Shown here one piece after another: positions 27,485 to 36,932 of a stretch of 64,000 nucleotides of DNA. The position numbers were made by a program, and so were the translations under genes. Every line of letters starts with the position of its first letter. Position 1 is the first letter of the stretch. The DNA is from Gloeothece verrucosa PCC 7822. GTDB taxonomy: Bacteria > Cyanobacteriota > Cyanobacteriia > Cyanobacteriales > Microcystaceae. The stretch is from NCBI RefSeq assembly GCF_000147335.1, contig NC_014534.1, forward strand, positions 60,773-124,772. Direction: 5' to 3'. The notes beneath the pieces were generated by a model, which searched no databases, was not told the DNA's origin, and worked only from the letters and a program-made list of their open reading frames with translations.

Positions 27485-28207
27485 ATGAGAACCAAGAATA
27501 ATCTTGAACAAATTTTACAAACCTATCCTTCGTTAACTTTTGAAAATGAAATAGAAAAACAAAAAATTATCAGCGAAATAAATAAAAGTTTAACAAATAT
27601 TGTTGAGAGTTTTTCCCGTAAAAACTCTCTTGAAGTAGAAGATTTATGGCAAGAATGCTTTCTGGTAATTTTCAATATAAGAGTTAAATACGAACCATCT
27701 CAAGGGAGTCTTAAAAGTTTCATCGTCAAGTCGGTCAGAAACAGAATTTTCAGGTATATTCAAGCCGTTCAGAGACAGAAAGTCATGTTGCTCGATAAAA
27801 AAAGTAAAGCTCAGAGATTGCGGGTTTTTTATCAAAACTGGCAGAAGCAATACGGAAGAATGCCAAGCTTGCGGGAAACGCAAGAAAGCCTAAGATGGAA
27901 CAAACCTACAATTTTAAAAGCCGAATTGGAAATTCAAAGGCGGCACAGTTTCTCCTGGGAACAAGAACCCGCTTTAGGGGATTGTATTTTACAACCTCAA
28001 TTATCTTCTGACGAAAAAATCTTTTATGCTCAATTCAGGGAAATCATTAAAAACTGCTTAACTTCAACCGAGTACAAGAATTTAAACATCGCTTATCCCA
28101 TTAATGAAAATTTCCAATTTCCCGCGCCAAAAAATCATCGAGCTTATGATCTGAAGCTCAAAAAGATTTTAAATAAATTGAAGCCTCATTTTTTAGATTG
28201 TAATTGA
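27485..28207 (+). CDS. Sigma-70-like factor
   Basis: From ATG 27485 the roughly 240-residue protein shows a sigma region-2-like segment at about residues 40-95 (SLEVEDLWQECFLVIFNIR, PSQGSLKSFIVKSVRNRIF). Basic helical segments follow (GRMPSLRETQESLRWNK, region-3-like) with a weak C-terminal part. Region 4 is poorly conserved. It may direct RNA polymerase to plasmid promoters. The TTG at 27470 is an alternative start. The 3' end overlaps the convergent membrane-protein gene. Confidence 0.75.
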   Translation: MRTKNNLEQILQTYPSLTFENEIEKQKIISEINKSLTNIVESFSRKNSLEVEDLWQECFLVIFNIRVKYEPSQGSLKSFIVKSVRNRIFRYIQAVQRQKVMLLDKKSKAQRLRVFYQNWQKQYGRMPSLRETQESLRWNKPTILKAELEIQRRHSFSWEQEPALGDCILQPQLSSDEKIFYAQFREIIKNCLTSTEYKNLNIAYPINENFQFPAPKNHRAYDLKLKKILNKLKPHFLDCN

Positions 28208-28602
28208 GAACTTAGAATTAGAGAATAGGTGGAAAAAATTACCCCAAAAGGAATTCCCAAGAAAAGAAGTGAAACAGCCGCTAGATGAAAAATTTTGAGC
28301 GAGTTGAGAGGAAGACTAAAAAAAGACAAAATTCCTAAATAGATCAGCCAGAGTAAAAGGAGAGAAAAATCAAGTTTTAAAGGGTAAGGTCGCTTGGGAA
28401 AATAAGCTTGCCATCCTCCCCAGAGCTTGATAATAATTAAATATACGGACAAGCCGCTACAAACAAAAAGGATTAATTGAGCGAATGCCCCAAATGGTGA
28501 TAAGTTGGCCTGAAAATTTGAGACTAAGCTAATTGCTGGATCTAGACCTAAAATTAGCATTAAAAAAGTCACAATAAAAAAAATAAATTGAGTTTTGCTC
28601 AT
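28186..28602 (-). CDS. Small polytopic membrane protein of unknown function
   Basis: The 138-residue protein has four predicted membrane helices (about 5-23, 38-60, 78-96, 104-130) and few charged residues. I recognise no family. It is convergent with the sigma-like gene, overlapping by about 20 bp. It lies downstream of the conjugation locus on the same strand but is separated from it by the inverted-repeat element. Confidence 0.65.
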   Translation of the reverse strand: MSKTQFIFFIVTFLMLILGLDPAISLVSNFQANLSPFGAFAQLILFVCSGLSVYLIIIKLWGGWQAYFPKRPYPLKLDFSLLLLWLIYLGILSFFSLPLNSLKIFHLAAVSLLFLGIPFGVIFSTYSLILSSQLQSKK

Positions 28603-28623
28603 CTAAAAAACTCCGTAAGTAGG

Positions 28624-28762
28624 GTTTCTACCGAAAGCATCCCATTTTTGTAAGTGCATAGCTCAAAGTGACGATAGGCAAGGGTTTTGGCGACCATAAA
28701 ATGGTTAAAGTGCTTTCAATGGGATGCTCCCTTTCTACCCAATAAAATTTGGTGGTAGAAAC
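28624..28762. repeat. Short inverted-repeat element (MITE-like)
   Basis: A 139-bp stretch is bounded by GTTTCTACC (28624-28632) and GGTAGAAAC (28754-28762). An inner inverted pair, AGCATCCCATT (28636-28646) and AATGGGATGCT (28718-28728), lies inside it. It has no coding capacity. The layered terminal symmetry in a gap between two minus-strand genes suggests a miniature transposable element or the ends of a deleted insertion sequence. Confidence 0.55.
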
Positions 28763-28771
28763 ACTGTTTAA

Positions 28772-30499
28772 TCAAGCCCTCCTTCGATAAAGCTCAAGAA
28801 AATTTCTTGAATGTTGCAACAATGAGCCTTGACCCAAAATAGGAATATCAGCATCAATTTTTGCTCCTTCCCCTCCATAATACATTTGAGCAATACGTTG
28901 TACCTCTCGCTCACCACTAAAAGGAGCTTTAGTAAAAGGGTCGATTTCTGCGGCTGTAGCCGTGTCCAATCGTTCAAGATAAGCTTGAAATGCTTTTTCT
29001 TGAAAATTTTTGGGAAAATATTTTTGAATTTGACCCTGCGTAACCTCGCTTTGAGTCAACTGAGGAGGAACTTGAGCCATGCGGCTTTGATTCCACATCT
29101 GATACATGCCGATGCGATAGCCGCAAACCTCATCACGACATAAATAAGGGGAAACCGCAGCGTAATCGACGCTACCAAGCGCGTTAGCAAACCGTTGAAC
29201 CGACCAGCTAAGGGCTATTGAATTATTTTGAGGTTGAATTGAAGGAGCTACTTGTTGAATGCTAGAGGACGACATAGAATTATTATTCAAATCAGTATCA
29301 GTCCTTGAATTAGCGGAGGCTATAGCGGCACTCCCAGTATTACCTGAATTGAAGACTTGTTTTTGTTGGGTACTTGGCGACTTTAAAGGTTGAATGGAGC
29401 TTATGCCCGCTTCAATCGAACTTAATCCCTCAAATCCGGCAAAAATATCCTCATTTTCTTTATAAACGGGTCCCGGAAAAGGACCGATAAAATAAGGGGT
29501 ACAACCACAAATATTACAGGCTCTGACAAAATATTTGGATGTAACCTTCCCAGAAGCCGGGGAGATGTCCCAAAGAGCAACCTTAAAACCACTCCCAAAA
29601 GGCAAGCGTCCTGTGGGTTCTTTGCCTCCATTCGCCCACCGCAAGCATCCAGAACCCCCTTCTACGTTCTGTTTTTTTCCAGAAATCCAACGAACCCCTT
29701 CAGGGGGGAGGCTGACCGATGAGCCTATGTTTTCGGGGTCATCAAGCTCAACATAATCGCAGTTCCCCGAGCAGGCAACATTCCATCCCTGTAGATCTGA
29801 ACCACTAATAGTGCGCTGCTGTGGACCTTCTTGATTTCGTAGGGCATCTATACGAAAAATGCCCGTATTATTCGTAATTAAAGGAATTGGCATTTTTGAA
29901 AGAGGAATAGATTCAAAAAAAGGCACTTGTGCCAGTTTTTGATTATTCCAGCCAGGTAAACTAGAAAGCGAGAGATTATAGAGTCCCGGAATAGCACTTA
30001 AAGGTTTACCGCCAATATTGAGAGAGGTTAGCGGGGAATCTCCCAATAATAGATTTTGTTCTAGTGCTTGAGATAGGGTCATGTCTTTTGGCATTGATTC
30101 CAAGCCCGGAAATTGTGAGGCAGGCATATTGTTTAAACCCAGCAGAGGCACTAAATCTTTAAGCTTCTGCGAGGCGATGAGGGGAAATTGCCCGATAGAG
30201 ATAGAATTAAAATTGCCACCTCCCTTGGTGATCATGTCAGATAAGCGAAACTTTCCCACGCCGAAATTTTCTAAGTCTCCCAACGTCAAAATTTCACCAA
30301 TAGGCTCTCCGGCTTGCCAGGATCGCTCAAACCCTCCATATTGCCCTCCTCCAGACAACTCGATCGGTCCGAAACAGGCGAAATGGAAATTAGCCATTTC
30401 CCCACAAGAGGGATCGTTAACTTTTACTGAGGCGGATGCGGCGCATAAACTACCCCAGAGTAAAATTGCCAATGGAAACCGGTATTTTAAGTTAATCAT
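28772..30499 (-). CDS. Secreted conjugation-locus protein with possible lytic-transglycosylase-like C-terminus
   Basis: A signal peptide (residues 1-24, ending SAS) precedes a 575-residue protein. The N-terminal half has Leu/Pro-rich repeats of the kind PLTSLNIGGKPLSAIPG. A Cys-containing beta region follows (CSGNCDYVELDDPENIG, RACNICGCTPYF), then a Ser/Asn/Gln-rich linker (about 385-440). The last 130 residues (LGSVDYAAVSPYLC, YRIGMYQMWN) resemble the VGxGRYQ segment of lysozyme-like transglycosylases. It may open peptidoglycan for the secretion channel, like VirB1. This is the last gene of the long minus-strand locus. The enzymatic role is inferred. Confidence 0.65.
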   Translation of the reverse strand: MINLKYRFPLAILLWGSLCAASASVKVNDPSCGEMANFHFACFGPIELSGGGQYGGFERSWQAGEPIGEILTLGDLENFGVGKFRLSDMITKGGGNFNSISIGQFPLIASQKLKDLVPLLGLNNMPASQFPGLESMPKDMTLSQALEQNLLLGDSPLTSLNIGGKPLSAIPGLYNLSLSSLPGWNNQKLAQVPFFESIPLSKMPIPLITNNTGIFRIDALRNQEGPQQRTISGSDLQGWNVACSGNCDYVELDDPENIGSSVSLPPEGVRWISGKKQNVEGGSGCLRWANGGKEPTGRLPFGSGFKVALWDISPASGKVTSKYFVRACNICGCTPYFIGPFPGPVYKENEDIFAGFEGLSSIEAGISSIQPLKSPSTQQKQVFNSGNTGSAAIASANSRTDTDLNNNSMSSSSIQQVAPSIQPQNNSIALSWSVQRFANALGSVDYAAVSPYLCRDEVCGYRIGMYQMWNQSRMAQVPPQLTQSEVTQGQIQKYFPKNFQEKAFQAYLERLDTATAAEIDPFTKAPFSGEREVQRIAQMYYGGEGAKIDADIPILGQGSLLQHSRNFLELYRRRA

Positions 30500-30514
30500 G
30501 AGTTTTAAAAAAAT

Positions 30515-31705
30515 TTATTGAGAAATATCATTGTTTTGTTGTAAATCTTGTTTTCGCTGCACGAACCGCTCAAGATTGTGTTTTAAATCGACGGAAATTT
30601 TGGCAGCCATTGCGGGAGATAATTCTCCGTCCACGTGCTGCCACTTACCGTTGCCAAGAGAAAGGGCCACTAACTTATCACCGTTGGAATGTTCAAAGGT
30701 GAGTAATTTCTCTTGGGGATTATAATTGACCGAATAGGATTTTGTGCGGAATTCCGGTTTTTCGGCGGCTTTGAGTAATTGTCCCAGAACCGGCGCGATA
30801 TCCATCGTCTGTTTTTGCCGATAAGCACTATCTAATTTATCGGAAAGGGAACTCAACTGTTGAGTTCCCAAAGAAGACATCGTATGGCGTGAAACTTCCT
30901 GCCCCTGCCAATTATCCAGAAACTTCTCTTTGTTAGAAGAGCGAACTGTCCACTGTCCGACTTTTGTCCCCACCGGCAACTGCCCTATTCGCTGTTCGAT
31001 ATTATTGACGAGAGCCGCTTTTTTTGGGTCCGATTCAATATAAGATTCTTGGATAAACAAAGCCTCTCTTAAAGCCATTAAACCATTTTTTGCCCTGCTA
31101 ACAAGAGATTGCGCCCAGTTTTGAGTTTTTTCAACGGCTTTCTGGTGGTATTGATGGATACTCTGAGCGAATGGGTCATTCAATTTGGGCGGAGCAGCCG
31201 CTTGTTGAAGGGCTAACGATGCCGGTAGCGATTGCACCTGCTGTTGTGTCGTTTGATCTATTATCTCATCAATAATATCCTTAAAAGGACGGGAATCCTT
31301 TTGCTTGAGAAATTGTTGAAATTGGAAAAAATCGACCTTTATGTCTTGCTGCTGACCTCCACTAAATAAAGTTAATTTTTGTTCTTCTTTTAAATACAGA
31401 ACTTTCTCTTGATTGTTGTTAATTTGCAGGAAAATTGGCAGTTGTTGATAATCTTTTTCGACAATTTCTTCAAGGATATCTTTAAAAGGACGAAAATTTT
31501 TTTGTTCTAAAAAGGTCTGCATTTGAGAGAAATTGATCTGATAGTCCCGTTGCTGTCCTCCACTAAACAAAATAAGTTTTTCTTGGTCTTTTAAATATAA
31601 AGCTTTTTCCTGATTGTTGCTGATCTGCATAAAGCCAGGGAAATCTTTAAAGTTAGCATAACTAGCTGAGGAGTTTTCTGCCTCTTGGCGTTGAGCGACA
31701 TTCAT
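30515..31705 (-). CDS. Conjugation-locus protein with internal repeats and shared C-terminal module
   Basis: The 396-residue cytoplasmic protein has two copies of a 58-residue unit (about 25-82 and 92-149; LYLKDQEKLILFSGGQQ versus LYLKEEQKLTLFSGGQQ), a recent internal duplication. A helical middle follows. The C-terminal module (about 290-375) has QTMDIAPVLGQLLKAA, VNYNPQEKLLTFE and SLGNGKW. The same module ends the next protein upstream and the giant polymerase-like protein at the right edge. Function is unknown; recruitment to or transfer through the T4SS is an inference. Confidence 0.7.
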   Translation of the reverse strand: MNVAQRQEAENSSASYANFKDFPGFMQISNNQEKALYLKDQEKLILFSGGQQRDYQINFSQMQTFLEQKNFRPFKDILEEIVEKDYQQLPIFLQINNNQEKVLYLKEEQKLTLFSGGQQQDIKVDFFQFQQFLKQKDSRPFKDIIDEIIDQTTQQQVQSLPASLALQQAAAPPKLNDPFAQSIHQYHQKAVEKTQNWAQSLVSRAKNGLMALREALFIQESYIESDPKKAALVNNIEQRIGQLPVGTKVGQWTVRSSNKEKFLDNWQGQEVSRHTMSSLGTQQLSSLSDKLDSAYRQKQTMDIAPVLGQLLKAAEKPEFRTKSYSVNYNPQEKLLTFEHSNGDKLVALSLGNGKWQHVDGELSPAMAAKISVDLKHNLERFVQRKQDLQQNNDISQ

Positions 31706-31777
31706 TTTTACAAAAACTTTGAAAAAGTTTATAGAAGATGTTTACTGAACAATGTCAACCGGCATCTACTGCCAAGT

Positions 31778-33760
31778 TCAAGCGAGTGTAGCCAGAATTT
31801 TAGCTTTATTGAACTCTTCTTGCTTCGTCTTTTCCCATTTTTCTACCTTGTCTTTAACAGTAGTTGTAATAGCATTAAAGGTAGTATCCGACAAATCTCC
31901 TTCAATATATTTCCATTTGCCATTACCAAGTGATTGAGCGACAAACTTTTCGCCGCTTTTAGATTCAAAAGTCAATCGTTTTTGGTCGGGGTTATAATTG
32001 AGGGTATAATTTTTGTTTGAATAGTTGAAATTGTTGACGTTTTTGAGAATTTTCGCCAAAATAGGAGCAACTTCTTGGGTTTGCTGACTACGGTAAGCCA
32101 CATCCAATTGGTTTGAGAGAGCCTCTAATTGATCTTTTGAGAAGCTTTCTATAGTCGTAGCAGAAACGGACTGTCCCTGCCTGTTATGAAGAAATTTATC
32201 GGTACGATCGGGTAGCTGTAGCTCCGCGCCACGAAGGGATCTCACCGTCAACCCATTAGCGTTAGTCCCCGGCTTTAATTGGCTTACGCGACGCTCAATG
32301 TTATTAATTAAAGCATCTCTGGCTTGTTTGGCTTGCTCGGAGGGAACTATATTAGAATCTCGAATTTGTTTAAGAAAGTGTGCTGAATCTAGAGTATTAT
32401 CTTTACCCATTAACTTGAGTTGTTGGCCAACCTTACCAGGTGAGACTTTAAACGCAACAAGGGTACGCTCTGTATCTAAGTCCGATAAAACAAAAGTATT
32501 TTTATCAACGGCTTTTAACTGATAATCACCTAGAGAAAATTGATCGTCTCCCCAAGTTCTCTGAGCCGCGTTAAATTTATCGTAAAGGGTTTTCATCAAG
32601 TTGTTAGTAGCAATCGCCTCTGGACGAGAAGCGATCCAGTTCCCCAATTGAACAGTTTTAGTGGAAATATTATCTTTAAATTGCTGAGTTTTTTGCTGAA
32701 CGTTTGGCTCAGAAAAAGCGGATTTTAAAGCGGCTAACCAGTTCTTACTGTGTTCGACAGTTTTAGATAATGCCTTTTTAAAAGTTTGAAGCCAATCTTG
32801 AGTTTTAGATACGGCATCTTGGGTATACTCATCAATTTCTTTAGCTAATGAATTTTTTAGCTTAGTGGCAGCCGATGAGTTCTCTTCAGCTAAAGAAGCT
32901 GGTAGTGATCGCAGATCGATCATAAAATCTTGAACGTCTGCGATTAGCGATTTGGGTAAAGGTTGAGTTGAAAATTCTTTAAAATGAAAGATCAACTCAG
33001 GTTGATAAAGAATAGTTCTAAAATCATCAGGGCTAATATTTTCATAAACTTTAATCTCTGATGGTGTTTGTAAGTGTAACTTTTGGGTGTGAGCATCGTA
33101 AGTGTAACTGACGGATTGGTGCTGCGCCTCCTGAAGAGGAGGGAGTTCCCGTATAATCTCATCGACAGAAGCATCATCAGGAGCGAGATCTATTTGTTTT
33201 GTATTTGCATTCGCAGAGGAGACGGGTTTTTCTTCTGCTGTCGGTGGGTCGGTAACTTGTTCTTCAGTAGATACTGTTTCCTTATTTAAAGGTGCAGAAC
33301 TGTTTACGGGTACTTGTGTAACATTCTTAGAAGGAGTATTTGAGTTAGTTATCTCAGCAAAAGAGATATCTTGCGATTTAGAGACCGGCGATTGTTGGGT
33401 TTGAGTGGTGTTAACTAAGTCTTTTTCGCTCAAATTTCCTTTTTCGACTAACGTCCAAGTTCCGTTATTGTTGATAACTTTAGCCGGATTAGCTTGGGTT
33501 AACTGAGCGGGTGAAAATTCTTTTTCTTTTGGTAAATTAAATAATAAGGACAAGGCTTTTGCACTATGTTCGTCGAAGCGAGCATTAGGAGCAATTTCTA
33601 AGATAAATCCACCTTCGGGTGAGGGACTAACCAGATAATTTCCTCTTTTGTTAGTATTTAAAGTAACGTTTCCCCGAGAATTCCCGTCTCTCCATTGTTC
33701 TATAGTTTCTTGGCTTAAGGTAACTATAATTGGTTGTTGTGTATTATTTTCTGGAGTCAT
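31778..33760 (-). CDS. Large conjugation-locus protein with shared C-terminal module
   Basis: The 660-residue protein is a paralogue of the neighbour encoded just downstream over their C-terminal halves (NNIERRVSQLKPGTN, DQLEALSNQLDVAYRSQQ, TLNYNPDQKRLTFES, SLGNGKWKYIEGDLS). The N-terminal part is different: a beta-rich segment (NRGNYLVSPSPEGGFILEI in sense), a long Thr/Ser/Pro/Gln-rich linker (about 125-215) and amphipathic helices (about 310-400). It has no membrane segment or catalytic motif that I recognise. Confidence 0.7.
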   Translation of the reverse strand: MTPENNTQQPIIVTLSQETIEQWRDGNSRGNVTLNTNKRGNYLVSPSPEGGFILEIAPNARFDEHSAKALSLLFNLPKEKEFSPAQLTQANPAKVINNNGTWTLVEKGNLSEKDLVNTTQTQQSPVSKSQDISFAEITNSNTPSKNVTQVPVNSSAPLNKETVSTEEQVTDPPTAEEKPVSSANANTKQIDLAPDDASVDEIIRELPPLQEAQHQSVSYTYDAHTQKLHLQTPSEIKVYENISPDDFRTILYQPELIFHFKEFSTQPLPKSLIADVQDFMIDLRSLPASLAEENSSAATKLKNSLAKEIDEYTQDAVSKTQDWLQTFKKALSKTVEHSKNWLAALKSAFSEPNVQQKTQQFKDNISTKTVQLGNWIASRPEAIATNNLMKTLYDKFNAAQRTWGDDQFSLGDYQLKAVDKNTFVLSDLDTERTLVAFKVSPGKVGQQLKLMGKDNTLDSAHFLKQIRDSNIVPSEQAKQARDALINNIERRVSQLKPGTNANGLTVRSLRGAELQLPDRTDKFLHNRQGQSVSATTIESFSKDQLEALSNQLDVAYRSQQTQEVAPILAKILKNVNNFNYSNKNYTLNYNPDQKRLTFESKSGEKFVAQSLGNGKWKYIEGDLSDTTFNAITTTVKDKVEKWEKTKQEEFNKAKILATLA

Positions 33761-33869
33761 GTCGGTAAAAAAAAACTTTTTTTTGAACTATTGGCTTATC
33801 ACTCGAATTAGACAAAAAAGATTTAAATTAGCTGAAGAAACTCCCAGCTCTTTTCTGGGAATCTATAAC

Positions 33870-34280
33870 TTAAGTTTTTTGGGTTGACAAATAAGCAGAA
33901 ATCTTAGCTTCTAATTCCGTAGAATAGCGTTGGACAACAACTTTGTCTTCAATGCCAAATAAAGCTAACACGCCATTAAATAAATACATCTGAGTAATAA
34001 TGTCTTCATGTGCGATTTTCGGGTTCGGCACATGGTTAACATAATAACGAAAATAATCAGGCTGATAAGTTAAATGGGTTTGAAGTATTCCATTATAAAA
34101 TAGTTTAATCTCGTCAGGAAGTTTTTGCTCAAGAGGAACTTTAAGGTATGAGACAAGCTCACTCAGAACTTTCTCGTTCTCTCGTAAATATTTTTCAATT
34201 TCTGGCTCTAAGTTAATGTTGGGTTCTAAGATTTTTAATTGAGATAAAGTGCCTTCAATATCGATAATTGAGCTTGACAT
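33870..34280 (-). CDS. Small conjugation-locus protein of unknown function
   Basis: A 136-residue acidic helical protein with a good Shine-Dalgarno sequence (TTTAGGAG ten bases before ATG). I recognise no family. Conserved-looking Tyr-rich stretch: LTYQPDYFRYYVNHVP. Its position inside the same-strand locus suggests co-expression with the T4SS genes. Confidence 0.65.
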   Translation of the reverse strand: MSSSIIDIEGTLSQLKILEPNINLEPEIEKYLRENEKVLSELVSYLKVPLEQKLPDEIKLFYNGILQTHLTYQPDYFRYYVNHVPNPKIAHEDIITQMYLFNGVLALFGIEDKVVVQRYSTELEAKISAYLSTQKT

Positions 34281-34353
34281 TTTTACAGAACTCCTAAAGT
34301 ATTAAACGGATTTTAACTTAAACTTTTAAAATAAATTGCCCTTAAATTTTTAT

Positions 34354-35169
34354 TTAATAAAATTCTAACACCGAGCTTTCAGAACTAGATTGGTTGGGGT
34401 CGATAACTTGTCCTTTACTGTTAGTGCGGAACTCGTTCAGTTCCCCAATCTGTTGAATAAAAATTAAAGATTCGGGGCTTAAATATCCCGAATCATATTG
34501 CCATCGTTCAGATTCGTATTTAAATTCCAAAATATCTCCCCCAATAGCCAGAATCATTTTGCCGTTCTTTAAGGCCAAATATCGCTTCATGGACTGCTCT
34601 CGGATTATAGCCTCGATCCATTCTCGCTGTTGCCATATCGGATCTGACGTTTGAAGGGGCGAAACCCTTCTTGAGGAGGGATCGAGAGAGGGCGCGGGAG
34701 TTGGAGTCACATCGGGTTCAACTTCTGAGGATTGAGATTTTAACTCGATAAGCTCCGACTCGACGCAAAGAGTTTCTAATTCTTCTTTAATAAGCATCAA
34801 TTCAGGAGCAACTTCCACTCGAGGCAAGATACCTTGAAGATGCCAGTAACCGCAAAGAGCTTGTCCAAGGGATAATTCCCCACGCTTAACCCCTAATCCC
34901 AGGCGAAATGGAGAAGCCGCTAACTGATAGGATGAATCTACCGATGGATAAAGGAGACTGCCCCCTCCGGTAATCTCCCAGGTTGGAGACGCAGTTTCAA
35001 GGGCTTCGAGTAAATCAAAAAAACTTCTCTCCTCAAAATTATTGGTTAATGAACCTGCCCTATAACCATACATTAATTGATTATTTTGATAGATCCTTAA
35101 ATTAGGAGCGGGCATGAAAAATAAGGATAAATTCTCTATATTTTCTTGAGCTTCAGACGGAATGAACAT
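34354..35169 (-). CDS. Conjugation-locus protein of unknown function
   Basis: The 271-residue protein starts 2 bp after the coupling-protein stop, which argues for translational coupling. It has an N-terminal globular part (residues 1-140), a Pro/Ser linker (about 150-175) and a C-terminal beta segment (LALKNGKMILAIGGDILEF, WQYDSGYLSPES). The C-terminal segment loosely resembles the end of the module shared by its neighbours (W-x-x-x-x-G-x-LS). The resemblance is weak. Confidence 0.65.
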   Translation of the reverse strand: MFIPSEAQENIENLSLFFMPAPNLRIYQNNQLMYGYRAGSLTNNFEERSFFDLLEALETASPTWEITGGGSLLYPSVDSSYQLAASPFRLGLGVKRGELSLGQALCGYWHLQGILPRVEVAPELMLIKEELETLCVESELIELKSQSSEVEPDVTPTPAPSLDPSSRRVSPLQTSDPIWQQREWIEAIIREQSMKRYLALKNGKMILAIGGDILEFKYESERWQYDSGYLSPESLIFIQQIGELNEFRTNSKGQVIDPNQSSSESSVLEFY

Positions 35170-35171
35170 AA

Positions 35172-36932
35172 TTAAAAATTAAAATCAACTAAATTATTTC
35201 CTTTGTCTTCTCCTGAAGAATAAGGAAGTAAGCTTTCGGCTAAATTTCGTCTTTTCTGAATCTCTTCAATTAAATCCCACTCGACTTGTTTCACTCGGTT
35301 GATAAGCCAAGGATAAACTTTCTCTTTATAGAATTTTTCACATTTTTTTTCTAAATCTTCATAGTTTGATGCTAAGGGAATTTTAGGCAAATGATAGGGT
35401 CTAATTCTCTCCTTTAGTTTCTTATCTCTAGGGTCACGCAGTTTTTCGACATACTCAGCACCGATATAGATGCACTCTCCCTGCACCATCGAATTAATTT
35501 CATCAGCACTCATCAAAGGAATTTGCGTGATCTGCTCACTGATACTCTTCGAACCTCCAGAAGTGCCAAAATTACGACTACGAGAATTATTTTTGAGGAT
35601 GACTTCGGTTTGCCCCAAATAATCGGATAATCCCTTGGCGGTATTTTCAGTACCAGGGTTAAACCAGAACCGATGATTGGCCGGGCTGCGGATGATATTA
35701 GCATTTTCTCGCCCATAACCCTTCTCTAATTGATTGAACTCTTGATAGCCCAGGATTAGCACCAATCCTTTAGACCGCAGCCGGTTAGCCCAGTCGGGAA
35801 GTTTATTCAAAATAATGGTCGGGAATTCATCAAAACAGCAAATTAAAGGATCTTCGCGTTTTTCAGCAAAATTATAATCGATTAGGATGGTAATTACCGC
35901 CGCTAATAGTGGATTAACGACCACTTGACGCTGAGTATCACTTTGGAATATCAGCATCTGCTTGGAACCCAATTTAAGGTTAACATTGGTTTTGCCAATA
36001 TAACTCCGCATTAAATTACTCTCAATGAATTCCTCTAATAAATCGGTAGCTTGCCCTAAAATCCCCCCACTGGTCGGTGCTGCATCCGCGACGGCCATTA
36101 ATTGCTCAAAAGGAACCCTAACCCATTCAGGAAAATTGGGATTATTGTCTTCTTTAGCCCGTTTGAGACGCTTGGGTAAATCGGGAAGACACAGAAACTG
36201 AAAAGCCATGGCCAGATCGGCAGTATCTTTTGATCCAAGGGTTTCGGTGTACTTAGCAAATTGGATTAGGGCAGTAACGAGCCGCTCCCCGGCAGGTCCG
36301 AAAAACCCGTCTTTTTTGCCACCCCCATCCCCACCTCTAAGATTCTCTTGAAAGACTTTAGCGATCGTGCTGGCCATCGCTTTATCATTATGATCGCTCA
36401 TGAAGTCCAAAGGATTAATCGTACAACTGTAATCACGTCCTGGGGCGAAGATATTAACATCATATCCCTTAGATTTAGCATAAGTTGCCAGAAAAGACAT
36501 CTGCCCATCAAGTCCCCTACTGTCAGCCTTAACATCGTAGAGCAGGATGGGCAACCCCTGGTCTATGGCGGACAACAATAAGGGATTGATCACCGAATAA
36601 GTTTTACCACTACCTGATTTTCCCACCACTTCAATTAAAGGATTACACGAGGGCACTAATAGAGGCAATTTACGCCCAAAAAAAGAACTAAAAAAACTTG
36701 GATTAAGCTCAGGGGGATTACCTATATAAAGACAGACTCGCTTAGGGGAAGGCTTTTTTAACTGATTCAAGCCTATTCTCCTAGCCCGGCGGATGACTTT
36801 CGGGTTGGCCCAAGCCGCAATTGTGAGCCGGCGTTTCTTGTTGCCCCATCCGTCACCCCAGAACATTAATAACACAAAAAAACCGACCCCAACGGCAAAC
36901 ATCGCTACGGGGTTATCGAGGAAAGCGTTCAT
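35172..36932 (-). CDS. virD4: T4SS coupling protein (VirD4/TraG family ATPase)
   Basis: The 586-residue protein has one N-terminal membrane helix (about 8-25; most family members have two) and a P-loop ATPase domain. Walker A is GKSGSGKT (residues 104-111), and Walker B is CCFDEFPT near residue 365. The stretch PILLYDVKADSRG is typical of TraG/VirD4. It presents the relaxosome and protein substrates to the channel. It overlaps the VirB9-like gene by 4 bp (ATGA), so the two are translationally coupled. Confidence 0.93.
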   Translation of the reverse strand: MNAFLDNPVAMFAVGVGFFVLLMFWGDGWGNKKRRLTIAAWANPKVIRRARRIGLNQLKKPSPKRVCLYIGNPPELNPSFFSSFFGRKLPLLVPSCNPLIEVVGKSGSGKTYSVINPLLLSAIDQGLPILLYDVKADSRGLDGQMSFLATYAKSKGYDVNIFAPGRDYSCTINPLDFMSDHNDKAMASTIAKVFQENLRGGDGGGKKDGFFGPAGERLVTALIQFAKYTETLGSKDTADLAMAFQFLCLPDLPKRLKRAKEDNNPNFPEWVRVPFEQLMAVADAAPTSGGILGQATDLLEEFIESNLMRSYIGKTNVNLKLGSKQMLIFQSDTQRQVVVNPLLAAVITILIDYNFAEKREDPLICCFDEFPTIILNKLPDWANRLRSKGLVLILGYQEFNQLEKGYGRENANIIRSPANHRFWFNPGTENTAKGLSDYLGQTEVILKNNSRSRNFGTSGGSKSISEQITQIPLMSADEINSMVQGECIYIGAEYVEKLRDPRDKKLKERIRPYHLPKIPLASNYEDLEKKCEKFYKEKVYPWLINRVKQVEWDLIEEIQKRRNLAESLLPYSSGEDKGNNLVDFNF

